From: Desulfobacteraceae bacterium
GTDB taxonomy: Bacteria > Desulfobacterota > Desulfobacteria > Desulfobacterales > UBA5616
Direction: 5' to 3'
Assembly: GCA_030620375.1 (NCBI GenBank)
Contig: JAUXEW010000009.1
Location: 1 to 24,044 of the forward strand
DNA length: 24,044 nt
A model generated the notes under the pieces. It did no database searches, was not told where the DNA came from, and saw only the letters and a list, made by a program, of their open reading frames with translations. Position 1 is the stretch's first letter, and every line of letters starts with the position of its first letter. Both the position numbers and the translations under genes were made by a program. Shown piece by piece: positions 6,735 to 14,125 of the stretch.

Positions 6735-8714
6735 ATGACAGAATTATCCCATCTTTTTTCACCTATACAGATCGGTAACTGTGAAATCCGAAACCGCATT
6801 CTGATGTCCGGTCACCTTACGGGCTTTGCAGAATTTGGGCTTCCATCCGACCGCCATGCCCGGTATTATGAGGCGAGAGCAAAGGGAGGAATCGGCCTTA
6901 TTATCATGGAAGCCGTTCCTGTATCGCCTCATGGTTACATCACGCCATTTGCTGTTCAAGGATGGAATGATGATATCGTCCCGGGGTTTCGGAAAATCAG
7001 TGATGCTGTCCATGCCCATGGCGCTAAAATTTTTTGTCAGGCCTGGCATAACGGCTGTGAAAATTCATCTGCCTTTAGCAAGGTATACAGCCAATCCTGT
7101 TCGGATGTCCCCTCATGTGCCATGGGGGAAATTCCGACAGTCATGACCGAGAAAGATATTCAAACAGCGATCCGGATGTATGTGGATTTCTCACTCCGAC
7201 TTAAGGAAGGTGGTTATGATGGCGTTGAACTCCATTTTGCCCACGGATACCTTCCCCAGCAATTTCTTTCTCCTTATGTTAACAATCGAAAGGATCAATA
7301 TGGCGGAAGTTTAGAAAATCGTATGCGATTCGGGCTTGAGCTGATGGATGCGGTTCGAGAGGCGGTCGGGAAAGATTTTGTAGTGGGACTGCGTGTCAGC
7401 GCAGACGAACTGGTACCCGGTGGCCTCAGTTTTGAAGATATGAAAGAGATTGTACCCATATGGGATCAAACCGGCCATATCGACTTTATGGACATTTCCG
7501 TTGGTAATTACAAGTCAATCGCTCCGATGATCGCCCCGATGATGATCCCGCCCGGACCGTTTGTCTATGCGTCTGCAGAGATCAGACAGCTTGTGGATGT
7601 TCCGGTCTTTACCGCCATTCGGATAAACGACCCGGTTTTGGCAAATGACATTGTCAAGAACCATGAGGCCGACATGGTGGTCATGACCCGGTCAACGATT
7701 TGCGATCCGGAAATGCCCGAAAAAGCAAAAGAAGGACGTAGTGATGACATCAGGCTATGCGTCGGCTGTAATGAAGGCTGTTGGGAACGTATTACAAATT
7801 ACCTGCCCATCACCTGTGCACAGAATCCCGAGTCCGGCAATGAAGGTGCTTTACAGATCCAGCCGGCAACCGACATCAAAAAAGTTATGGTCGTCGGGGG
7901 GGGCGTTGCCGGGATGGAAGCCGCCATAACAGCCAAGAGAAAAGGTCATGAGGTTATCCTCTTTGAAAAAACTTCAGAACTGGGAGGGGCGCTGGTGATT
8001 GCATCCAAGGCCCCTGCTCGGTCCGAACTGGCGCAGGTGGTGCGTTTTCGGGAACGTGAGTTAAAACGGCTGGGTGTTGATGTCCGGCTGAATACTGAAG
8101 TAACCCCTTTTATGGTTGAACAGGAAAATGCTGATGCGGTTGTGGTAGCTACCGGTGCCACGACCATTGATGATCCCCGCCCGGATGTGGTCGGTGTTGA
8201 GGCGGCTATTGAAGTCGGAGAGGGTGCGCATGTGGTTACGGCCGAAGATGTTCTGGAGGGAAGGGTGGAAACCGGCCAAAAGGTTGTGATTGCAGATCTC
8301 CAAACCTACATGAAAGGGCTGGTTACGGCAGAAGTTCTTGCCGACCAGGGCAGAGACGTTACGGTTGTTATGCCATACGCGATGCGGGTGACAGGCAAGC
8401 GATATGATATGGATGGGCCGACACATACCATTCAGGTAATTAACCTTACGAGGAAGAAAGTAAAGCGTATCAGCGATTGGTCGGTAAAAAAGGCAATGCC
8501 GGGCAAGGTGACGATTCGGAATCACTATACCGAAGAAGATGAGATTCTGGAAGCGGACACACTGGTTCTTTCGTTTTGGCGAAAATCAAACAGCAACCTC
8601 TATTATGAACTGGAAGGAAGGATAAAAGAACTCTATCGGATCGGTGACTGTGTATCTCCCCGACGCTATATCGATGCCGTGGATGAAGGATACAGAATTG
8701 GTATGGGAATTTAA
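6735..8714 (+). CDS. Fe-S flavoprotein reductase of the OYE/2,4-dienoyl-CoA reductase family, divergent
   Basis: Start set at ATG 6735 because AAGGAGG lies 5 nt upstream; the ATG at 6717 would put that motif inside the gene. The 659-residue protein has an FMN TIM barrel (about 1-335) with the family motif HGYLPQQFLSP (Tyr172) and DQYGGSLENRMRF. A 4Fe-4S site follows at Cys342, Cys345, Cys349 and Cys361, and then an FAD domain opening with VVGGGVAGMEAA (about 386-397). Members reduce C=C bonds of enoyl- or dienoyl-CoA, or in the 2-naphthoyl-CoA reductases an aromatic ring. Two oddities: the FadH GWHEARIPT histidine motif reads VGNYKSIAPM here, and the second nucleotide loop reads ADLQTYMKG (520-528) instead of GxGxxG, as in the trimethylamine-dehydrogenase-like branch. 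It heads the first rightward operon, 70 bp before the DUF2148 pair. Substrate unknown. Confidence 0.88.
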   Translation: MTELSHLFSPIQIGNCEIRNRILMSGHLTGFAEFGLPSDRHARYYEARAKGGIGLIIMEAVPVSPHGYITPFAVQGWNDDIVPGFRKISDAVHAHGAKIFCQAWHNGCENSSAFSKVYSQSCSDVPSCAMGEIPTVMTEKDIQTAIRMYVDFSLRLKEGGYDGVELHFAHGYLPQQFLSPYVNNRKDQYGGSLENRMRFGLELMDAVREAVGKDFVVGLRVSADELVPGGLSFEDMKEIVPIWDQTGHIDFMDISVGNYKSIAPMIAPMMIPPGPFVYASAEIRQLVDVPVFTAIRINDPVLANDIVKNHEADMVVMTRSTICDPEMPEKAKEGRSDDIRLCVGCNEGCWERITNYLPITCAQNPESGNEGALQIQPATDIKKVMVVGGGVAGMEAAITAKRKGHEVILFEKTSELGGALVIASKAPARSELAQVVRFRERELKRLGVDVRLNTEVTPFMVEQENADAVVVATGATTIDDPRPDVVGVEAAIEVGEGAHVVTAEDVLEGRVETGQKVVIADLQTYMKGLVTAEVLADQGRDVTVVMPYAMRVTGKRYDMDGPTHTIQVINLTRKKVKRISDWSVKKAMPGKVTIRNHYTEEDEILEADTLVLSFWRKSNSNLYYELEGRIKELYRIGDCVSPRRYIDAVDEGYRIGMGI

Positions 8715-8784
8715 CAGCACCGAAAGAGGGGACCGGAAATGCGGAATTGTAAAATTTAAACCCCATAAACACAGGAGGTAATCC

Positions 8785-9582
8785 ATGGAAAGATTTGATC
8801 AGTTAAGAGGCGAAGAATATATCAGCGAATGGCCTCGCCATTCTCCTCAGGACTTGAGAAGGCGCGACGCAACTCTCATCGCCGCCAAGCTGGCCTTGAA
8901 TGCGGCCATGACCGCCCCGGTAGCCGGTGGTGTTCCTCAGATCGACGCCCATCTGGTTTACGGTCAGGAAGAACTGGAAAAAGTCGCCCGGAAAATGGAA
9001 GAACTCGCCTATACCAACAACCGGTGGAAGAAACGGTTCTTAAATGAGGCGGTGATGGTCCGAGAATCGGATGTGATTCTGTTTTTGGGTAACTTTCGTG
9101 CCCATGAGACCCCGTTGGATGCCATGTGCGGTCTTTGTGGCGGGGAAAAAGGATGTGCATTTGTTTATGAAGGTCGCGAAACAAAGGACGGGCTTATCGA
9201 TATTACCGACAGGAGGAGCAAGACCCCGATTAAAGGACCGTTGTGCAGCGCAAGGGTCAGCGACCTGGGTTATGTGATGGCTTCGGCGGTATGGATGACC
9301 CAGACATTGTTGGTTGATGCCAGACCGTTTATGAGTGTCGGGCTGGCAGGTCAGAAAATCGGTTACTGCCCGAATTCATCGATTGTTGTCGGGATCCCCA
9401 TGTCAAGCACTTCAAAGAGCCCGTATCAGGATATTCCGATTGACTACCATCTGATCAACATGGACAAGATGATCGATAATACCCGCAAAAATTTTGTCGT
9501 GAATCGCCAGACCGCTTCCGGAATCAATTTTGATTACCGGACTCAATATCCCAAGTCACGGAAGGAGGAGAAAAATGGCTAG
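8785..9582 (+). CDS. DUF2148 ferredoxin-domain protein A
   Basis: 265 residues, with AGGAGG 6 nt before ATG 8785. The N-terminal ALNAAMTAPVAGGVPQID stretch (about 37-54) matches the AAxTAPKAxGxD opening of the DUF2148 (COG4739) family. The Cys motif CGLCGGEKGC gives Cys115, Cys118 and Cys124, and GPLC supplies Cys154, together a plausible 4Fe-4S site. The GxAxxxxGYCPNSSIVVGIPMSS segment is also typical. Biochemical function of the family is unknown; an electron-transfer or Fe-S role is inferred from the cysteines. It overlaps the next DUF2148 gene by 8 bp, so the two are translationally coupled and may form a heteromer. Position between a flavoprotein reductase and a ligase suggests electron delivery to the reductase (inference). 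The protein is longer than the common ~180-residue members, with extra sequence at both ends. Confidence 0.82.
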   Translation: MERFDQLRGEEYISEWPRHSPQDLRRRDATLIAAKLALNAAMTAPVAGGVPQIDAHLVYGQEELEKVARKMEELAYTNNRWKKRFLNEAVMVRESDVILFLGNFRAHETPLDAMCGLCGGEKGCAFVYEGRETKDGLIDITDRRSKTPIKGPLCSARVSDLGYVMASAVWMTQTLLVDARPFMSVGLAGQKIGYCPNSSIVVGIPMSSTSKSPYQDIPIDYHLINMDKMIDNTRKNFVVNRQTASGINFDYRTQYPKSRKEEKNG

Positions 9583-10420
9583 AATAGACGGTCGAGTTGC
9601 CGCTCGTGAGGCAGTGCTGGAATCGGCAAAGCTGGCAGCGGCTGCTGCCTATCGGGCGCCGATGTTAACGGGCAAATTAAACTTGAAAACTGAGATTATA
9701 ACCGATGAGGACCAGGATCCGATTATCGATTTTTTCGAAGCGGTCAAAAGTATCTCACCGGTGATGTTTTTTGACTACGAAACCCTGAAATATTTCCGCG
9801 AGAAAGGAGAGACCTTGCCAATCCTGCTGTTGGGCGCGGACCTGACGCGATCCGAGCTGGGATGGGATTGCGGGGCATGCGGATTTGAAACCTGTGCCGA
9901 TTTCAACGCCTATGCAAAAGAAAAAAAAGGGGGAACGGGGTTGATGTGGGGTGGTCCTACGTGCAACTGGAAGCTCATGGATTTTTCCGCTGCCTGTGAT
10001 TTCGCCTGTGCATCCATTGCGCAGTGTAGACTTGATTGCAGGGCAATGGGAACGATTGGCGCGGCGGCCGCCGGTGTGGGGTTTTTACCCGATTGTAGCA
10101 TTCGTATCGGGGTGCCCATCGGCCCTCCCGGTGATTTTATTTACTTTAGCCGGTCCCAAAACTTAAACGCCATATCATATGAAGAACAGCGGGAAGGTAT
10201 AGTCAGAACTTCTCCAACGAATTGGCAGGCATTTCCCGGGAGCACCAAGCCCTGTATTAAGACCAAACAGGATTGGTGGAACAACATGGAATATGTCAAG
10301 TTTGAACCGCCATCAACCGAGGAGCAGACATTTACCCTTGAATGCTTTGATAGGGTGATGAAAGTATCTCAAAAGCATACGCCTCATGTGACAGCCTGGT
10401 ACAATGAAAAAGATAAGTAA
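9575..10420 (+). CDS. DUF2148 ferredoxin-domain protein B
   Basis: Start set at ATG 9575, preceded by GGAAGGAGGAG; upstream in-frame starts lie inside the previous gene. The 281-residue protein has the DUF2148 core: CGACGFETC (Cys99, Cys102, Cys107) and GPTC (Cys130), then GVGFLPDCSIRIGVPIG (about 167-183) and IYFSR. It also has a second set of cysteines, Cys141, Cys145, Cys151 and Cys155 (C-x3-C-x5-C-x3-C), absent from partner A, which may bind another cluster. The C-terminal ~85 residues (from about 195) are unassigned and rich in Trp/Phe. It shares 8 bp with gene A (ATGGCTAG overlaps the stop), so expression is coupled. The reaction is unknown. It lies 179 bp before the PaaK-like gene on the same strand. 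Confidence 0.82.
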   Translation: MARIDGRVAAREAVLESAKLAAAAAYRAPMLTGKLNLKTEIITDEDQDPIIDFFEAVKSISPVMFFDYETLKYFREKGETLPILLLGADLTRSELGWDCGACGFETCADFNAYAKEKKGGTGLMWGGPTCNWKLMDFSAACDFACASIAQCRLDCRAMGTIGAAAAGVGFLPDCSIRIGVPIGPPGDFIYFSRSQNLNAISYEEQREGIVRTSPTNWQAFPGSTKPCIKTKQDWWNNMEYVKFEPPSTEEQTFTLECFDRVMKVSQKHTPHVTAWYNEKDK

Positions 10421-10513
10421 ACCGCCATCTGCATAAGCCCGTCCTGGCGAGACACTGTGTTTTCCTCATAGCAGTAGTAACAATGAGGCCGTTTAGTGAT
10501 CTGAAGTTGATGA

Positions 10514-10560
10514 GCTTGTAAAGCGTTAAAGATCTGACGGTTTTGTAAAACACTTCAAGG
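10514..10560 (+). repeat. Degenerate CTTGTAAA...ACTTCAAG repeat, copy 1
   Basis: Shares CTTGTAAA, AAGATCTGA, GTAAAA and ACTTCAAG blocks, in the same order and spacing, with 23957-24003. A third, shorter match (CTTGTAAAAAGCCAA) is at 16646-16660. The remainder of this 179-bp gap shows only a weak CCTCAT/ATGAGG stem (10464-10488). Confidence 0.45.
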
Positions 10561-10599
10561 CAAAATAAGGCGAGAAAGATTTCCGCAAAGAGGTATGTC

Positions 10600-11967
10600 A
10601 TGAAGAAAAATCAAAAATATTTCAACATGGAAATGGAGCCCATATTGAATACTCCCCAGATGCTGGAGATTCAATGGGAGAGGCTGAAGCGCGCCATACG
10701 GTATAGTTATCAAAATGTTCCGTTTGACCGGAGGCGCATGGATGAAGCCGGGGTCAAGCCGGAGGACATCCGTTCATTGGACGACTTTGCCAGGGCTATC
10801 AAACCTGTCGGCCAGGCGGAGTTTCGTCAAATTTATGAAAAATACGATCTGGACCTCGACAAGGTTTTTCTCGATCTATTTGGTCAGGACCGGTTGAATG
10901 ATCTCTATTTAATTACGACCACTTCAGGAACGACCGGTATTCCCACGCCTTATCCGGTATTTCATAAAACCATTAAAGCCCTGGGCGAATTTTATGGCCG
11001 AACAAGGCATCGATCGGGAGGTGGGCCCGGCGACCGGGTGGCCCTCTGTTTCGGCTTAAGCATGCACGCCGCGGGAACTCCCCAGTTATTACCGCATGAG
11101 AGCAGCCACGGGATCACCATAATTCCAATCGGGGCCGAGGCGGGTACGGAGCGAATCCTGCAATTTATCAAACTGTTCAAGGCCAACCAATTTAGCGGCA
11201 CCCCTTCCCTGGCCCTTCATCTCATAGAGCGCGCTCCGGAGATCCTGGGTGAACCGGTCTCTATCTTGGGAATAGAAAGGTTACTTCTGGGGGCGGAGCC
11301 CGGCGCCGGCATTCCCGAGATCCGGAGACGGCTGGAAACTGAGTACGGCGCCAAGGTGTATGATGTTGGTGCCGGCTATGGGATCTCATGCGACTATCCC
11401 GTATACCAGGGGATGCACTGGATCGCTGACGACTTTTGCCTCTATGAACTGGTGGACCCTGAGACATACGAACCGGTCGCCATGGAACACGGCGCTACCG
11501 GACTGGCCTGTTTTACGCCCTTGGAGCCGGAAGCGGGTATTTTCTTCCATCATCTTCGAATTACCCTCAACGACATCCACCAGGTTTTTACGGAGCCATG
11601 TCCATGCGGATACTCCGGATTTCGCTATAAGATTATCGGCCGTGCCGACGATATGCTCAAAGTCAAGGGGACACCGGTATATCCCACGGCCATTCAAGCT
11701 GTGATCAACGGCTTTGTTCCCCGCGTGACCGGTGCTTTCAGGATCGTGCTGACCGAAAAGCCCCCGCGGGTCGAGCCGCCGTTAAAACTCAAAATCGAAT
11801 ACGGGCAAGAAGTAACTGAGGGAGGTTTGCCCGAACTGGAAAAAGAGATCCTGGAAAAGCTGCACAATTTACTTCATATCCGGCCGGTCATCACCTGGCT
11901 TGCTCCTAATACCCTGGAACGAGCCTCGAAAAAGACTCAACTGATGGAAAAGCACTACAAGGACTAG
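10600..11967 (+). CDS. PaaK-like adenylate-forming CoA ligase
   Basis: 455 residues, AGAGG 6 nt before ATG 10600. It belongs to the phenylacetate-CoA ligase branch of AMP-forming enzymes: the phosphate loop is TTTSGTTGIPT (106-116), a GAEPGAG motif lies at 231-237, and the hinge and C-terminal domain begin at IGRADDMLKVKGTPVYP (346-362). A CPCG pair (Cys334, Cys336) precedes the hinge, as in many PaaK proteins. The expected reaction is acid + ATP + CoA to acyl-CoA + AMP + PPi in the cytoplasm, and would be the entry step of the island. The acid cannot be named; phenylacetate is only the family's namesake. The N-terminal start (YFNMEMEPILNTPQMLEIQWERLK) is standard. A weak stem (GAAACA/TGTTTC, 11973-11992) lies after the stop but has no T-run. 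Some PaaK relatives use other acceptors than CoA. Confidence 0.85.
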   Translation: MKKNQKYFNMEMEPILNTPQMLEIQWERLKRAIRYSYQNVPFDRRRMDEAGVKPEDIRSLDDFARAIKPVGQAEFRQIYEKYDLDLDKVFLDLFGQDRLNDLYLITTTSGTTGIPTPYPVFHKTIKALGEFYGRTRHRSGGGPGDRVALCFGLSMHAAGTPQLLPHESSHGITIIPIGAEAGTERILQFIKLFKANQFSGTPSLALHLIERAPEILGEPVSILGIERLLLGAEPGAGIPEIRRRLETEYGAKVYDVGAGYGISCDYPVYQGMHWIADDFCLYELVDPETYEPVAMEHGATGLACFTPLEPEAGIFFHHLRITLNDIHQVFTEPCPCGYSGFRYKIIGRADDMLKVKGTPVYPTAIQAVINGFVPRVTGAFRIVLTEKPPRVEPPLKLKIEYGQEVTEGGLPELEKEILEKLHNLLHIRPVITWLAPNTLERASKKTQLMEKHYKD

Positions 11968-12137
11968 GGGAAACAGAGTGTGCTGTTTCAGCCTGAGGCA
12001 TCTGTTTTCCATGTGGCATTTTACTTAAACACTGGATTTCCGTTCTCCGATCGGACAGCCGTCACTCCCGGGAAGTCGGAAGTGCCGAAATGTGAAAGCC
12101 GGGAATACCTAAGCACCAAAAAAAGCGAAAAAAAGAC

Positions 12138-12165
12138 TTGACAATAAGTTTAGTATTAATAAAAT
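12138..12165 (+). promoter_or_regulatory. Putative sigma-70 promoter of the TetR gene
   Basis: A perfect -35 box TTGACA (12138-12143) is followed after 16 bp by TAAAAT (12160-12165), in a very AT-rich stretch. It would start transcription near 12172, leaving a ~160-nt leader that contains the 16-bp inverted repeat. The surrounding AT-rich bases carry several TTAGTAT/AATATTACTAA-like motifs that could be further binding sites. The rest of the 366-bp gap (11968-12120) holds no gene that I can see. Confidence 0.55.
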
Positions 12166-12232
12166 AGTTTTAAGAATTCATTAACATATTTAATATTACT
12201 AACCAGATTATATTAGTTATAACAATATATTA

Positions 12233-12281
12233 GTATCATTTATGGGTTGGTTAGGTATTTTAACTAACCCATAAATGATAC
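12233..12281. promoter_or_regulatory. 16-bp perfect inverted repeat in the TetR leader
   Basis: GTATCATTTATGGGTT (12233-12248) is repeated exactly in inverted orientation at 12266-12281, with a 17-nt spacer. It lies 52 bp before the TetR start and downstream of the putative promoter. It may be the autoregulatory operator, although TetR sites are usually shorter and more compact, or an RNA stem-loop in the leader. No T-run follows, so a terminator is unlikely. Confidence 0.6.
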
Positions 12282-12333
12282 GGCGTTAAAAAACCGTTTG
12301 CCTAAATTAAAATTCGGAAAGATTAGATAATAA

Positions 12334-12972
12334 ATGAGCCAAAAAGCACAAGAATTACCGGTTAAATCAAATCTACGACCTTTTCCTCCCGGCCGCACAA
12401 AGATTGTCGAGGCATTAAAACAACTGTTGGAGAACAAGGAATTGCAATCCATTACGATATCTGAGATTGCTAAAACCGCGGGGGTAACTGAACCCTTGAT
12501 CTATAAATATTTTAAAGATAAACGGGATCTTCTGAATCAGGTTCTGGAAAGTTATCTCGAACATTACATATCCCGTATTGAAATAGATCTTAAAGGAATA
12601 AAAGGGGCTTTGAATAAACTTCGGAAGCTTATCTGGACCCACATATACCATTATGCCACCAACCGTATTTTTGCCAAAATCATTCTCCTTGAAGTAAAAG
12701 GTTTTCCGATCTATTTCGATAGCAAGTCTTACCAACTGTCCCGGCAATACGGAAATATCATCTTGGGGATCATTGAGGAAGGCATCGGAAGCGGTGAGAT
12801 TAGAGAGGATATTTCACCTTCTTCACTAAAGCAGCTGATTTTGGGCGGTATCGAACGTGTTGTTTTGCCGGGCTTGATTTTCAACAGAGACATTTCACCG
12901 GATATCCTCACAGAAAATTTGTGTGATTTACTTTTTTATGGAATTAGCAAAAACACACCTGCGCCTTACTAG
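12334..12972 (+). CDS. TetR/AcrR-family transcriptional regulator
   Basis: 212 residues. The N-terminal DNA-binding domain (about 22-70) shows the family pattern: IVEALKQLLENKEL, then the helix-turn-helix TISEIAKTAGVTEPLIYKYF (41-60) and KDKRDLLNQVLESY. The rest is a helical ligand-binding and dimer domain. Such proteins usually repress nearby genes until a pathway metabolite (often an acyl-CoA) binds. The ribosome site is weak (GGAAAG, about 12 nt before ATG). It lies 44 bp before the amidohydrolase gene and so probably is co-transcribed with at least that gene. The 16-bp inverted repeat in its leader is the natural candidate operator. Its position in the middle of the island suggests that it controls both rightward blocks. 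Confidence 0.9.
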   Translation: MSQKAQELPVKSNLRPFPPGRTKIVEALKQLLENKELQSITISEIAKTAGVTEPLIYKYFKDKRDLLNQVLESYLEHYISRIEIDLKGIKGALNKLRKLIWTHIYHYATNRIFAKIILLEVKGFPIYFDSKSYQLSRQYGNIILGIIEEGIGSGEIREDISPSSLKQLILGGIERVVLPGLIFNRDISPDILTENLCDLLFYGISKNTPAPY

Positions 12973-13016
12973 CTATGTGCATAAATTCTTGATTTTAATG
13001 AAGAAAGGAGGACAAC

Positions 13017-13916
13017 ATGCCGTTAAAAGCCATTGATATTCACACCCATTTCTCCACAAAGGAAGGGACACTGAGTACGATGAAGTACGCAAAGGGCGTG
13101 GCTGCCTATTACTCGAAACGAGAGGTTAAGACAGAGGAATTGTTACAATTCTCCAAAAGTGATGAAGAGATGGCCCAGGATTTCATTAACGCCGGGGTCA
13201 AGGGTATCCCCGTTGCCTGGGACGCAGAGTCCAACACGGGTGAACCGGCCATGAGCAATGACTATGTAGCATCGATGGTTGAGCGGTTCCCTGACGCTTT
13301 TATCGGGTCCTTTGGTTCCGTTGATCCCTGGAAAGGGAAATGGGCAGTGATGGAAGCCGAGCGTTGTATCAAAGAACTCGGCATGATGGGGATCAAGTTC
13401 CAGGGCGCGGCCCAGGCGTTTTATCCGAATGACCATCGGTTTTACCCCTTGTGGGAGAAATGCGTTGAACTCGGGGTTCCCATACAGCTCCATACCGGTA
13501 CGACAGGTCTGGGTGCCGGAATGCCGGGCGGAGGGGGCATAAAACTCAAATATACCCGTCCCATTCCATATATCGACGATGTTGCGGCAGACTTTCCGGA
13601 TCTTAAGATTATCTGCCTGCACCCATCTTATCCTTGGCAAGATGAAGCCATCGCCATGGCCATACACAAGCCCAACATTTTTTTTGACCTGTCGGGCTGG
13701 GCGCCCAAATATTTTCCAGCGGTCTTAAAAAAGGAGATCAAGTCCAGACTCAAAGACCGTGTTATGTTTGGATCAGACTACCCGATACTTCCACATGAGA
13801 AGCTATTTGCGGGTTATGAGGCGGAGGGCTACCCGCCGGAGATCATGGAAAAGGTTTATTACAAAAATGCAATCAGGATATTAAACCTGGACATTAGTGT
13901 GGACGAGTTTAACTAG
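13017..13916 (+). CDS. Metal-dependent amidohydrolase (ACMSD/Amidohydro_2 type)
   Basis: 299 residues, AAAGGAGG 6 nt before ATG 13017. The Amidohydrolase_2 pattern is complete: His9 and His11 in DIHTHF, His159 in IQLHTGTTG, His202 in ICLHPSYPW and Asp254 in MFGSDYPI, which together hold a single divalent metal (often Zn) in a TIM barrel. Relatives decarboxylate or hydrolyse ring or enol compounds: 2-amino-3-carboxymuconate semialdehyde decarboxylase, gamma-resorcylate decarboxylase, 2-pyrone and lactone hydrolases. A decarboxylation or ring-opening role is therefore inferred; the substrate is unknown. It sits between the regulator and the glycyl radical enzyme. The stop codon TAG at 13914-13916 overlaps the left end of the MITE-like element, so the insertion probably fixed the present C-terminus. 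Confidence 0.85.
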   Translation: MPLKAIDIHTHFSTKEGTLSTMKYAKGVAAYYSKREVKTEELLQFSKSDEEMAQDFINAGVKGIPVAWDAESNTGEPAMSNDYVASMVERFPDAFIGSFGSVDPWKGKWAVMEAERCIKELGMMGIKFQGAAQAFYPNDHRFYPLWEKCVELGVPIQLHTGTTGLGAGMPGGGGIKLKYTRPIPYIDDVAADFPDLKIICLHPSYPWQDEAIAMAIHKPNIFFDLSGWAPKYFPAVLKKEIKSRLKDRVMFGSDYPILPHEKLFAGYEAEGYPPEIMEKVYYKNAIRILNLDISVDEFN

Positions 13917-14084
13917 TGTCCATCCAGAAACGGCATCTTTTGGCCCAGAGCTTAAGTTTTCGCTCTTTCGAAATCCTCAAAATAGCACGCTATTCTCGTT
14001 GTCACTATGACGGTTGCACCGTCGGCTTCAAAATCGCTCAGGCCTTGCTCTGAACCAAAATCTACCATTTTTGGATGGACACTA
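13914..14084. mobile_element. MITE-like element with TA-bounded inverted ends
   Basis: TAGTGTCCATCCA at 13914-13926 is matched perfectly in inverted orientation at 14072-14084. The similarity of the ends extends, with mismatches, over about 37 bp (through TTTTGG...CAGAGC). The 171-bp unit has no ORF. Ends beginning and finishing with TA fit a TA-duplicating (IS630/Tc1-mariner-type) transposition, which is an inference. A decayed extra end (TAATGTCCATCC) follows at 14087-14098, and a solo left end lies at 22590. Confidence 0.75.
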
Positions 14085-14125
14085 ACTAATGTCCATCCCG
14101 TTTTTAAAAGAAAGGAGTTCGCAAA

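Noticed and set aside
8061..8525. 154-residue open frame on the minus strand inside the first reductase gene
   Set aside because: Antisense to the conserved C-terminal FAD domain; composition (many His/Arg/Asn) is that of a shadow frame.
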